Below are positions 1 through 8,529 of a stretch of DNA of 64,000 nt, piece by piece; the first letter of the stretch is position 1; every line of letters begins with the position of its first letter. The DNA comes from an uncultured bacterium (GTDB lineage Bacteria; Bacillota; Clostridia; Lachnospirales; Lachnospiraceae): NCBI GenBank assembly GCA_905215405.1, contig CAJMQE010000005.1, forward strand, positions 1 through 64,000, read 5' to 3'. The position numbers were made by a program, and so were the translations under genes. The notes under the pieces were generated by a model. The model did no database searches. It was given only the letters and a program-made list of their open reading frames with translations, and was not told where the DNA came from.

Positions 1-405
1 CTGCCCATTCTCACAGCCCTTTATTTATTTGCTTCGTGGACATCGAAATTAATTCCTTTTACTCCGTCATAGTTTATGTTTTTTTATTTTCAGATTTGTA
101 TTGTCTAATTCTACCTAAAAGTGTACAAAATAGCAATGACAAATTTATTTTATTATATTATAATGAAAATAACTATAGATAAATTTTTCCATATTGTAAA
201 TGTTTTACTTAAATTTACGATATAGTATATAGCCTAAAGTACACAAAAGCAGAAAAGGATTTCTTTTTTTGTGCTACTATCCCAGAATTCTAATCTAATT
301 ACATACTATGAAAAGCACCGGACATTTATAAAAATGGGCCTCTGGTCTTCTCATACTATTATTTATTTTACTATTAACCAATAACAGACAAGGAGGTGAC
401 TGTTA
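1..405. other. AT-rich intergenic leader, no gene seen
   Basis: No convincing gene is visible here. A few dozen codons are open from base 1 on the plus strand, but they have no recognisable protein character and could be chance or the tail of an upstream gene. The stretch is very AT-rich. It holds a good sigma-A-type promoter at 136-164 and ends in the ribosome-binding site AGGAGG at 391-396, which serves the FliD-like gene. Confidence 0.5.
136..164 (+). promoter_or_regulatory. Candidate sigma-A promoter for the FliD-like gene
   Basis: ATGACA at 136-141 is followed by a 17-base spacer and a perfect TATAAT at 159-164. The leader to the GTG start at 406 would be about 235 bases, which is long. 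An undetected nearer promoter is therefore possible. Confidence 0.45.
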
Positions 406-1818
406 GTGATTAGCAGTGTTTATAATTATTACCTATCACAATATGCGCACAGAACAAATGCGCGCTACGACTCACACAAAAAAGACGAACTGAAAAATAC
501 GTACAGCAAAATGATGAAAATCAATCGGCAGACTCCATTTTATAAGGTAGATGTTTCTGAAGCTGCCCAGCGCTATGCGATCGATCTGAAAGAAAACGCA
601 CGTGAATTTACCAATATAGCAAATGATATCTCTGAAAACGAGGTCGGTCTGCTCTCATTTAAAAAGACCGCAGAATCCAGCGATAGTGACAGCGTCGAGG
701 TTGAATTTACAGGAGACAGTAATTGTCCACCATCAAATGCTTTTTCTATCAATGTTAGCCAGCTTGCTCAATCCCAGATCAATACCGGTAATTATCTACA
801 ACCAAATTCAAAGCACATCAAAGCCGGCGATTATAAATTTGATCTGAAAATATCTGATCTGACTTATGAATTTGAATTCAATGTAAAAAGCAGTGAATCG
901 ACCAGCGATGTCCAGCAGAAACTATCTCGCCTGATCAACAGAGCCAACATCGGACTGAGCTCCAGTGTTCTTACCGATAGTCTTGGAAATACTGCATTAT
1001 CTATCGAATCAGAGAATACCGGTATCATCAGTAACAAACCGACGATCTTTGAAGTCAGTAACAGTGGCAGTGGATCAGAGGCTCAGACAACAGAGTGCTC
1101 AGAATCCGCCACGACCAGCAGTGAGAATATCAATGAAGTTGACGTGTCTGACAGTACCCAGGCCGCATCAGAAAATACCACTTCAACGCACAGTGACAAT
1201 TTTGATGCTTCTGACGTCGTAACGATGCTTGGATTGAATCGTGTCACACAGTATCCTGCAAATGCGATTTTTTCTGTTGATGGAAACGAACGTGTATCAA
1301 CGACCAACTATTTTACAGTGAATAATGCATTTGACATCGATTTAAAAAAGACAACTGACGGCAACCCCGTCACAATCAGCCTGAATGATGATAACGATGA
1401 TATCATCAACAGTATCGAAGAACTGGTCGGTTCCTATAACCAGTTGGTCAATGTCACCAACCAGGATGCAAATAACGTATTTTCCGGCAATGCCAAATTA
1501 AAAAATACATTTTTGAATCTGGCTCATTCCAATCACTCAAAACTTGAGAGCAGTGGATTATCGCTCTCCGATGATGGCACACTCAAAGTTGACCAAGACA
1601 CAGTCCGAGATATTGCATCAAATGGAAATCTTGTCGATGCATTAAAGAATATCAAAGATTTTAAGACTTCGGTTCAGGAAAAAGCTGAAATGGTCTATCT
1701 GAATCCAATGGACTATGTCAACAACACAATTATTGCTTACCGAAATCCTATAAAAGGATATTCTAATCCTTACCTGACTTCTCTGTATTCCGGTATGATG
1801 TTCAACGGATATATTTAA
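406..1818 (+). CDS. FliD-like flagellar hook-associated protein 2 family protein
   Basis: This is a 470-residue protein resembling a divergent flagellar filament cap or adhesin-like FliD paralogue. The C-terminal third has FliD_C-like character: a helical stretch with VGSYNQLVN, then SGLSLSDDGTLKVD, and the tail NPYLTSLYSGMMFNGYI. The middle has a beta-rich hook-IN-like segment around residues 105-200 and a Ser/Thr/Glu-rich linker around 225-265. It is shorter than the canonical FliD at 47.6-49.8 kb. The start is GTG with AGGAGG 9 bases upstream. No signal peptide is visible, as expected for flagellar type III export. It stands alone at the left edge of the island, followed by a strong hairpin terminator. 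Assignment to the FliD superfamily is probable; its role as a second cap is inference. Confidence 0.65.
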   Translation: MISSVYNYYLSQYAHRTNARYDSHKKDELKNTYSKMMKINRQTPFYKVDVSEAAQRYAIDLKENAREFTNIANDISENEVGLLSFKKTAESSDSDSVEVEFTGDSNCPPSNAFSINVSQLAQSQINTGNYLQPNSKHIKAGDYKFDLKISDLTYEFEFNVKSSESTSDVQQKLSRLINRANIGLSSSVLTDSLGNTALSIESENTGIISNKPTIFEVSNSGSGSEAQTTECSESATTSSENINEVDVSDSTQAASENTTSTHSDNFDASDVVTMLGLNRVTQYPANAIFSVDGNERVSTTNYFTVNNAFDIDLKKTTDGNPVTISLNDDNDDIINSIEELVGSYNQLVNVTNQDANNVFSGNAKLKNTFLNLAHSNHSKLESSGLSLSDDGTLKVDQDTVRDIASNGNLVDALKNIKDFKTSVQEKAEMVYLNPMDYVNNTIIAYRNPIKGYSNPYLTSLYSGMMFNGYI

Positions 1819-1857
1819 CATGACTCATTACTATAGATCTGTTGATTCAGATAAAAC

Positions 1858-1926
1858 GTCAGCCGAAGTGCATAGCTGTAATACATGCCCTGTTTTACTG
1901 TTGTGTACTTCGGCTGACATTTTTAT
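1858..1926 (+). terminator. Bidirectional hairpin terminator
   Basis: GTCAGCCGAAGT at 1858-1869 pairs perfectly with ACTTCGGCTGAC at 1907-1918 and is followed by ATTTTTA. On the minus strand the same stem is followed by GTTTTATC, so it can serve both convergent genes. An outer TGACTCA/TGAGTCA pair encloses it. Confidence 0.75.
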
Positions 1927-1973
1927 GAACTGAGTCATTTCTATTTGCCAATACAATTGATACTAAATTTTTG

Positions 1974-3158
1974 TTATATTCCCGATTCCTTTCTCTGCAT
2001 CATATTTTCTGTTCCAAACAGTATTTTCATTCTGTCTTCAAAGGAGAACTTTTCCCGTATTGTCTGCTGCCCATGGGCTGCAATGCATTTTCGCTCTTCC
2101 TCATGTGTCAGATAATACTCTGCCTTTCGCACCATGTCTTCCATATCTTCGTAGATTACCAGATCTACCCCCGGTTCAAAGTATTCCATGATCTCCTGCT
2201 GATAATTCGTTAGCAAAAATCCTCCACATGCAAGAATATCCAACACACGAAGTGGAATTCCAGTTCGAATCGTCTTGAGTGAAATATTCAGATTGATCTT
2301 ACTATTGTGGAAAATAAGCGGCATTTTCTCATAATAATCCGCATATCCACAGTATCGTACGTTATTCAGGCGCTTATCAACACTTCCCGAATAGAAATCC
2401 ACCTGATATCTGCGAGATAATAGTGCGAGTGCCATAAAACGCTCTCTTCCTGTAACTTCGCAGGCCATGGTGTATTCCAGTTCCGGTCTGGTGATCTGGA
2501 ATTTTCCACCCGACGCCCTTTCATAGGTCTGATTTACGCAGGTAATAAATGTATCCGGAACAACTTCCGGAATGATAAATGCGCCATACAACTGCTGCTG
2601 TGCATGGATTACGCCTTCCAGGTACCCTGTCTGATACTGGTCGAGCGGACTGCACAAATACGCAAAATCAGACTGGTAGAGTTGACCTACAAAACTGATT
2701 TCCGCTTCATATTCCTGAATTGCATGATCTCTTCCCTTCAGAAACACATCACAATCTGCTGCAAGAGGAAGATAAAATGCCGTTGTAATCCCCATTTTCT
2801 GATATTCTTCTGCCTGCCCTCTGTCAAAAAAATAAATCCGGTTACAGTCGTTATTCATGGACGATATATCTCTGATATGAATCGGTGAATCATAGACCCA
2901 TGAGATATAAGTAATATTTAACCTCTCACATACATCTGAAATCAGTGGAAGATAATCCACAGAAAAAACAACATCATAATTCGCATTTTCTCCGGCCAGC
3001 TTCTCCGTAAGTATTTGCACGAATGCGGGATCATTTTCCCAGGCTTCCCTACTTTCAAGCTGATAGTACAGCACATCATAATCCATTTTCATCTTCTGCA
3101 GCGCTTTCTCGATCCCCTTCTGCATAAATGCATTCCATTCATAGAATAGTATTTTCAT
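1974..3158 (-). CDS. DUF3880/CgeB-type glycosyltransferase
   Basis: This 394-residue protein is one of four similar DUF3880/CgeB-type proteins in the window. The N-terminal half has the DUF3880 look (MKILFYEWNAF, then SVDYLPLISDVCERLNI and WVYDSPI). The C-terminal half resembles the GT-B nucleotide-sugar half, with ISLKTIRTGIPLRVLDILACGGFLLT near residue 300 and YYLTHEEER near the end. Family members are presumed glycosyltransferases. The expected role is adding a sugar to the flagellin glycan in the cytosol. The ATG at 3158 is preferred over a longer frame because a GGGAGGAGC ribosome-binding site lies just before it. It is divergent from the next gene with overlapping promoters. Confidence 0.75.
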   Translation of the reverse strand: MKILFYEWNAFMQKGIEKALQKMKMDYDVLYYQLESREAWENDPAFVQILTEKLAGENANYDVVFSVDYLPLISDVCERLNITYISWVYDSPIHIRDISSMNNDCNRIYFFDRGQAEEYQKMGITTAFYLPLAADCDVFLKGRDHAIQEYEAEISFVGQLYQSDFAYLCSPLDQYQTGYLEGVIHAQQQLYGAFIIPEVVPDTFITCVNQTYERASGGKFQITRPELEYTMACEVTGRERFMALALLSRRYQVDFYSGSVDKRLNNVRYCGYADYYEKMPLIFHNSKINLNISLKTIRTGIPLRVLDILACGGFLLTNYQQEIMEYFEPGVDLVIYEDMEDMVRKAEYYLTHEEERKCIAAHGQQTIREKFSFEDRMKILFGTENMMQRKESGI

Positions 3159-3227
3159 TGGCTCCTCCCTTTCTGTCGCCCCTTTTCCTTTGTTCAACGG
3201 TCATCACGTTAGTACATACCTATCTCT

Positions 3228-3256
3228 ATTATAATGAATTTACAATTGTAAAACAA
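3228..3256 (-). promoter_or_regulatory. Sigma-A promoter for the DUF3880 gene
   Basis: On the minus strand TTGTTT (3256-3251) is followed by 17 bases and TATAAT (3233-3228). The -35 box abuts that of the opposite promoter, so the two divergent promoters probably compete or share control. Confidence 0.55.
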
Positions 3257-3274
3257 TCTTAACCTTGCTATAAT
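3246..3274 (+). promoter_or_regulatory. Sigma-A promoter for the GT-B gene
   Basis: TTGTAA at 3246-3251 is followed by exactly 17 bases and TATAAT at 3269-3274. A TGC immediately before the -10 box gives an extended -10. Confidence 0.6.
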
Positions 3275-3316
3275 TTTGTTATATTTTACCATATTTTATA
3301 AATGAGAGGAAGAATA

Positions 3317-4897
3317 ATGTCAGAGGAATCAATCAAATTACTATTGAAAAATCTAGAAAAAGAAACAGCTCTTTACGAAAATTATGTTTCAGAGCAACTT
3401 GTCGATATATGTAAAGCATTAGCACAAGCAATGGAAGAACCCGATTACAGACAGCCTATAACCGATTTTGTTATGGACCTGATTCATAAATGCAATGAAA
3501 CAGGATTCTACATCACAGTCTATCTTTATTCCTTTTTGGTGCAAGTCACCACAAGTGCATCCTGCGCCTACGAATTTCTAAAATACATCACCCAAAATCC
3601 ACACATTTCAAAAGAATCCCAATACTATCTGTACTATCAGCTCAGCCACCTGTTCTTTACCACAGAAGCACTGAATACTCCTGAAAATAAAGGCGCTTTA
3701 TGGAATTTATTCAATCACATCTTTGCTGAATACAAAAAAATCTATGAGTGTAAATTTCCACTTATTCCACAGACCGAACGAAATGAAAATTTGATTGTCG
3801 TATTAACTGCACAATACCTCACCACTGAGCATGGACCGACCAAAACGGCTCTTGACCGCTGCCATACTATCGTTGAGAGCATGCACAAGCAGGTGCTGCT
3901 GATCAATACTGCCGAATGTCTTACCAAAGTTGGATGCATTCCATTTTTTAATGCTAACTATGCCAATTATGCATCCGCATTTCTCCAAAAAGAAAGCGAG
4001 GAATGGAAAGGCGTCACAGTTCCATTTTTCCAGTGTGACCAGATCATGCCTGATTCCAATTATCTCGACACCCTGCTTGGTGATCTCTACCGTATGAAGC
4101 CGGCTTATATAGTAGATATCGGTGGCTCCAGTATTCTGGGGAATCTATGTACCCTCTTTACGACTACCCTGGGTATCGGTCTCTGCCCTTCTGAACTAAC
4201 CTGTTGCTGCGAAACATATCAGGCACTCGGCAAACCAGTAGATGCGAATGACAGAACGATTCTGTCCGCTGCAGATATTCCTGAAGACAGAATTATAGAA
4301 AGTATTTTTACCAGTGGGCTGAAATCACAGCAACATACACTGACAGCTCATGATCTAAACCTTGATGAGTCCTTTTATAATATCCTGGTCGTTGGCACAC
4401 GTCTGGACAGCGAAGTCACAGAAGAATTTTTATCACTCATTCAAACACTTCCTTCTGACCGCGTCAAAGTAAATTTCTGTGGATATTTTAACACCTACGA
4501 AAGTATGATAAACAGTCATCCTGAGCTAAACAGAATCTGTAATTACATCGGGTTTCAATCAGATATTCTTGCAGTACTGGACTGTGTTGATCTCTATATC
4601 AATCCTACCCGCCGTGGCGGTGGTACGTCCTGCGTAGAGGCTCTTTCAAAAGGGATTCCTGTCATTACTGAGAAATTTGGTGATGTCTATTCCAATGCCG
4701 GTGATGATTTTGCTGTTCAGGATTACGAAGAAATGCATCACGAAATCCTACATTATCTGAACGATCCTTCTTATTATTGCCTGCAGTCAAAAAAAGCTGT
4801 CAGTCGCTCCAACATATTGTTGGAGACTGACAGCGAATTTGAACGCATTTTACAGATATGTCACCAGAAGGACCTGGCATCTTATTCCTTTAAATAG
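3317..4897 (+). CDS. GT-B fold glycosyltransferase (group 1-like)
   Basis: This is a 526-residue cytosolic protein with an all-helical N-terminal third of unknown function. Two Rossmann-like halves typical of GT-B enzymes follow. The donor-binding motif NPTRRGGGTSCVEALSKG lies around residue 430 and is followed by PVITEKFGDV. The first 150 residues look like a helical repeat. The start is placed at ATG 3317 (MSEESIK), six bases after an AGAGGA ribosome-binding site. The upstream in-frame ATG at 3302 has no such site. The 3' end overlaps the convergent neighbour by 16 bases. Sugar specificity cannot be read from the sequence. Its place in the island suggests a flagellin glycan role. Confidence 0.7.
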   Translation: MSEESIKLLLKNLEKETALYENYVSEQLVDICKALAQAMEEPDYRQPITDFVMDLIHKCNETGFYITVYLYSFLVQVTTSASCAYEFLKYITQNPHISKESQYYLYYQLSHLFFTTEALNTPENKGALWNLFNHIFAEYKKIYECKFPLIPQTERNENLIVVLTAQYLTTEHGPTKTALDRCHTIVESMHKQVLLINTAECLTKVGCIPFFNANYANYASAFLQKESEEWKGVTVPFFQCDQIMPDSNYLDTLLGDLYRMKPAYIVDIGGSSILGNLCTLFTTTLGIGLCPSELTCCCETYQALGKPVDANDRTILSAADIPEDRIIESIFTSGLKSQQHTLTAHDLNLDESFYNILVVGTRLDSEVTEEFLSLIQTLPSDRVKVNFCGYFNTYESMINSHPELNRICNYIGFQSDILAVLDCVDLYINPTRRGGGTSCVEALSKGIPVITEKFGDVYSNAGDDFAVQDYEEMHHEILHYLNDPSYYCLQSKKAVSRSNILLETDSEFERILQICHQKDLASYSFK

Positions 4898-6825
4898 TCT
4901 CCGAGCTGCGTTGTCATAATCTGCAGACAAGTTTTCAACAACTGTGGATTATCCAATGCATGATCATCCTGGTCTACAAGGTAGCACTTTCCATCGGTAA
5001 TGTCAATTCTACAGTCATTTTCCACTTTCTCATGACTTGAAAAATAAAATTTATATCGATCAGTAATGACTGCCGCCTCGTAGTGTCTGCCAGGGAAAAT
5101 ACTCTGTGCAAACACATATTCCTTTTTCTCTTTTCCGCCAAAAAATACAGGCAAACTACCATCATTATCTTTCAGCCGGTCATCCTGAATACCTGCCAGA
5201 TGGCAAAGTATATGACCATAATCAATGCTTTCCATCATTTCATCGCATTTCTGTTCTAAATTTCCACCTCCATATATCATCAGTGGAACGTTACTTCTCT
5301 GATCTGACATAAAAGGCTGTCCATTATCCACGTTGAATCCATTCCCATGATCCGACATAAAGGTTACAACAACATCCTCTTTATTATAATTCGTCAAAAC
5401 ATAGTGATAGATTTGAGCAAGCTGCTGATCCATATGTTTCATCTGTTCTTCATAGATCGTCCTACGATGGGCACTTGGTGTCTGATACAGTGATGAGCCG
5501 CCAATATTATCAATTACATTTGTCTCCGGCAGGACTTTTGTCTGTACGGACAAAGGCATCTCCCAATAACTAGCCACCTCATGCAGATCTCCAATATCGA
5601 TCCACAGAAATTGATCAGTCTCTTTAAATGCTTCCATATGCTCTATTGCTTCAAATACTGTGTCCTGAATATGGAAGTTCTGATCTGATGCCTCATAAAC
5701 AAATCGGTCGACTCCTTTTAAATAGCCATAATTCGGTGTGACTGCATCATTTCCACCGATCTTGGCTGTAAAATATCCCTGATCCTGAAATAATTCAGAC
5801 AGCAATGGCAATTGCTGAGGAATAGGAAAATGGAGGTTCTGATTTATTGTCATATGGTGTAATGGACGCAGGCCTGTCCAATAAGAAGCCACACTTGGAT
5901 AAGTGAACTCCGATCCTGCGAAAAAACTGCTACATATTGTTCCCTGACTAAAGAACGCATATGTTGCAGGCATCAGTTCTTCCAGTGAACGATCCTTCAC
6001 AAACTTCCAGTTAAAACTATCCAGGAAAATTGTCAGGACCAGCTTTTTGCGTTTCTTATCCTGTTTTATTGCTGCATTCTGTTTCATTTCTGTATCCAGT
6101 TGCTTTGCATTATCCGATTTCATTGCTGTATCCTGTTTTATACCTGCATCCTGTTTCTTCAATACATTCGTAAGGGGAATTGTTTTTGCGAACACCATTG
6201 GAAATTTAGATGTGATTTTGACTGGCTGTTCAATTCTTAAGTAACTATAAGAACGTAGTCCACCCTTCATGAAGAAATCTTTTTTGCCGGAATCCAGATA
6301 CTCGATCGTAACTTCATTAATACTATTATCTATATTGTATACGACTGGAAGAATACACGGATAGCCCTGCTTAATTTGTAGTTCTGTACCAACTTCCTGT
6401 TCTTCATATATTTCAACCTTACTACGAACTGAATTCTGATTACATTCCGGTCTTCTGAATGTACCGCTCCAGTCACTATAACGACCCATAAAATATTTTT
6501 TTCCGTTATAGCGGTGCTCTCCAAAGAAATTTTCCAGTTCCTTATTTTGATTAAAATAATTATAGGACACATCTTTATCTTCGGCATTCACATCGAGAAG
6601 TGCATTCCTATATGTTTCCGCTTGTTTTGCCGGCAACTGCTCCATAAACTGTATTGCACGATCCAGGGAACGGCTAAGTTGTTCTTCCAGTTCTTCCTGT
6701 CCGATTACTTCTTCACCAAAATTTTTCTGTAACTGAAACAAAATGCTGTAATACCGGTAACTCTCGAGCCAGTTTCCGCTACGATTCATCACTTCTGCAA
6801 GTAATTTATTGGCATTTAAATTCAA
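4882..6825 (-). CDS. Alkaline-phosphatase/sulfatase-superfamily enzyme, N-terminus severed by a stop codon
   Basis: The 647-residue open frame begins at TTG 6825. Residues 1-110 are helical and TPR-like. The core from about residue 265 is an alkaline-phosphatase/sulfatase superfamily domain. It shows a metal-binding Asp in FLDSF, a likely Thr nucleophile in SEFTYPSVAS near 307, GGNDAVTP, and SDHGNGF near 492. No signal peptide or membrane helix is seen, unlike lipoteichoic-acid synthases, so it should be cytosolic. Upstream, the same frame continues through a TAA at 6865-6867 to an ATG at 6942 with a better ribosome-binding site, so the gene is probably disrupted. TTG 6825 has only a weak AGGA before it. 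A Lys/Gln/Asp repeat lies at residues 222-255. The paralogue at 8530-10578 is intact. Confidence 0.7.
   Translation of the reverse strand: MNLNANKLLAEVMNRSGNWLESYRYYSILFQLQKNFGEEVIGQEELEEQLSRSLDRAIQFMEQLPAKQAETYRNALLDVNAEDKDVSYNYFNQNKELENFFGEHRYNGKKYFMGRYSDWSGTFRRPECNQNSVRSKVEIYEEQEVGTELQIKQGYPCILPVVYNIDNSINEVTIEYLDSGKKDFFMKGGLRSYSYLRIEQPVKITSKFPMVFAKTIPLTNVLKKQDAGIKQDTAMKSDNAKQLDTEMKQNAAIKQDKKRKKLVLTIFLDSFNWKFVKDRSLEELMPATYAFFSQGTICSSFFAGSEFTYPSVASYWTGLRPLHHMTINQNLHFPIPQQLPLLSELFQDQGYFTAKIGGNDAVTPNYGYLKGVDRFVYEASDQNFHIQDTVFEAIEHMEAFKETDQFLWIDIGDLHEVASYWEMPLSVQTKVLPETNVIDNIGGSSLYQTPSAHRRTIYEEQMKHMDQQLAQIYHYVLTNYNKEDVVVTFMSDHGNGFNVDNGQPFMSDQRSNVPLMIYGGGNLEQKCDEMMESIDYGHILCHLAGIQDDRLKDNDGSLPVFFGGKEKKEYVFAQSIFPGRHYEAAVITDRYKFYFSSHEKVENDCRIDITDGKCYLVDQDDHALDNPQLLKTCLQIMTTQLGDYLKE
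6059..6160. repeat. In-frame degenerate repeat, about 18 bp
   Basis: About five to six degenerate units related to TCCTGTTTTATTGCTGCA sit within the phosphatase-family gene. On the coding strand they encode six-residue units such as IKQDTA and MKSDNA, just before the catalytic domain. Unit length is mostly 18 bases, with one of 15 and one of 21, so the frame is kept. Confidence 0.65.
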
Positions 6826-6864
6826 ACGGTTCCTACATACTGCCTCACCTGCAGCTTCTTGTGC

Positions 6865-6942
6865 TTACTGAAGTTTTCCATCTTTCAGCAGTTCCTCTGC
6901 TGTATGAAGTAATTCCTGATATGATTTGCTTTTGTACTGCAT
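6865..6942 (-). pseudogene. Severed 5' end of the phosphatase-family gene
   Basis: The ATG at 6942-6940 follows a strong GAGGGAGAAG ribosome-binding site and reads 25 codons beginning MQYKSKSYQELLHTAEELL. It then hits TAA at 6867-6865 in the same frame as the downstream 647-codon gene. In the intact paralogue the matching segment reads GKLEEANKVAWEAY; here it reads GKLQ-stop-AQEAAGEAV. The stop therefore aligns with a Glu codon, as a single GAA-to-TAA change would produce. A sequencing error or stop-codon readthrough are the alternatives. Confidence 0.6.
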
Positions 6943-7067
6943 AACTTCTCCCTCATTTTTAATAATATGTATCTATATAGCACCACCCACTGCTCTAATC
7001 TTCTACACCAAATACATATTTTGGTAATTGTGATGTATTTAATACTGCACATTCCTTATTACTCCTG

Positions 7068-7076
7068 TGTTATAAT
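7068..7076 (+). promoter_or_regulatory. Extended -10 promoter for the GT-D gene
   Basis: TGTTATAAT gives a perfect TATAAT at 7071-7076 with an upstream TG. No good -35 box is seen at the expected spacing. The leader to the ATG at 7132 is about 50 bases. Confidence 0.4.
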
Positions 7077-7131
7077 TTGATAATTACATGTCGATAAAAG
7101 AATTGGAAATATTTAATAATAGGAGAACAAT

Positions 7132-8205
7132 ATGAATCAGAACTCTACAGATCCTCATTCCTCTGATCAGGAGCTGAAGGAATTAAAAATGCAGTTCATG
7201 CAGCTGGTATCAATCACTGAACAGCTGCAACAAAAAGTCCTGGAGACCGAACGCACAAATAAAGTACTTGTTAATGCCAATCAGCAGCTCATTGACTGGG
7301 TCAATGGCCTGCAACGCGATATCAGCGATTATCAGCAGAATATCCGTTATGAACTGGCTGATCCACGCTGTCGTGACAATCAATGTATTTATCCTACTAT
7401 TCGTCCCGCAGCAGAAGCCATTGACGCGATCATAAATGAGCATAAATCCCTGGCTCGATTTGGTGATGGGGAATTTAGCGCAATCTCAGGTGCTTCCCGT
7501 CAGAAATTTCAGGAAGACGACCCTGTTCTTGCAAAACGTCTGCAGGAAGTACTAAGAAGCAATAACCCGTCAGTTCTTGTCGGAATTGCTGATAATTATG
7601 GTTCTCTTGAATCTTATACAGAGCAGGCCAAACGTGAAATCCGTCACTATATGACAGACCGTGTACGCAATGCACATCTTAGTGCGCTCAATCCTCAAAA
7701 AACGTATTATGATGCTTATCTGTCAAGGCCTTATATCATGTATGCTGACCATGATGGTAATGGTCCAGCCAGACGATTTCTTTCTTTAAAACGGATGTGG
7801 AACAACCGCCACTGTATCTTTGTTGAAGGTAGCGAAACCCGAATGGGAATTGGAAATGATCTTTTTGACAATGCCGCTTCTATCCAGAGAATCCTTTGCC
7901 CTGCCGTCAATGCATTTTGTAATTATGACGAAATCCTGGATGCCTGCAAACAGCAGTCCAAAGATGCCCTTTTTATTCTCGCACTTGGTCCTACTGCAAC
8001 TGTCCTCGCCTATGATCTTGCAAATGCCGGTTATCAGGCCCTGGACCTGGGACATATCGATCTAGAATATGAATGGTTCCTGCAACACAAAGGTGTCCGC
8101 ACAGCGATCCCTGATAAATATAACAATGAATTTCCAGATGGTGACCAGGTTCATGAAATCCATGACCCTCTGTATGAATCACAGATCATTCTCTCCATCA
8201 GGTAA
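7132..8205 (+). CDS. GT-D fold (DUF1792/SP_1767-type) glycosyltransferase
   Basis: This 357-residue protein has a coiled-coil N-terminus (about residues 8-70, rich in Gln, Glu and Leu). A DUF1792-like GT-D domain follows. The hallmark RFGDGEFSAI lies at about residue 109, followed by LVGIADNYGSL, IFVEGSETRMGIGNDLF and ALGPTATVLAYDL. In streptococci this family extends the O-glycan of serine-rich repeat adhesins. Here, in a flagellin island, it more likely extends the flagellin glycan. The start ATG follows AGGAGAACAAT. It is transcribed alone between two minus-strand genes and is followed by a long hairpin. Confidence 0.8.
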   Translation: MNQNSTDPHSSDQELKELKMQFMQLVSITEQLQQKVLETERTNKVLVNANQQLIDWVNGLQRDISDYQQNIRYELADPRCRDNQCIYPTIRPAAEAIDAIINEHKSLARFGDGEFSAISGASRQKFQEDDPVLAKRLQEVLRSNNPSVLVGIADNYGSLESYTEQAKREIRHYMTDRVRNAHLSALNPQKTYYDAYLSRPYIMYADHDGNGPARRFLSLKRMWNNRHCIFVEGSETRMGIGNDLFDNAASIQRILCPAVNAFCNYDEILDACKQQSKDALFILALGPTATVLAYDLANAGYQALDLGHIDLEYEWFLQHKGVRTAIPDKYNNEFPDGDQVHEIHDPLYESQIILSIR

Positions 8206-8211
8206 CTAGAT

Positions 8212-8318
8212 AAAAAGCACTGGCTCCGTATCTGATAGGATGCCTCAAAAGTAGACAAGATAATTAACCAAATCTACGGTTGAGGAATCTTATCGATCCA
8301 CGTAACCAGTGCTTTTTT
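8212..8318 (+). terminator. Long imperfect palindrome and terminator
   Basis: The outer stem AAAAAGCACTGG (8212-8223) pairs with CCAGTGCTTTTT ending in a T-run at 8313-8318. Inner arms continue to about 8255 and from about 8273 with roughly three quarters complementarity, giving arms of about 45 bases around a 17-base loop. It probably terminates the GT-D gene. The extended stem is unusually long for a simple terminator. Confidence 0.65.
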
Positions 8319-8410
8319 CCCTTATTAGCATGCTGTCAATATTGACTGCTACTATGTTATAACATGTGTTTCCAGTCTTACATATTGCATCTATGTTGTA
8401 TCATATAACA

Positions 8411-8518
8411 TGTATTTCTATTTATGTGTATCTATTTATATGCATCTATTTATATGTATCTATTTATGTTTCTTTAATGTGTTTCTATGAATGCGTTTCT
8501 ATCAATGCGTTCCTATGA
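8411..8518. repeat. Degenerate 14-bp tandem array
   Basis: About eight units related to TATGTATCTATTTA lie in tandem; one is shortened to 10 bases. The second half drifts to ATGCGTTTCTATGA. The array ends 11 bases from the stop codon of the phosphatase-family gene at 8530 and is noncoding. Confidence 0.75.
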
Positions 8519-8529
8519 ATACATTTATT

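Noticed and set aside
1..405. c-di-GMP or other riboswitch before the FliD-like gene
   Set aside because: No conserved riboswitch core or paired elements could be found by eye; the leader is simply AT-rich.
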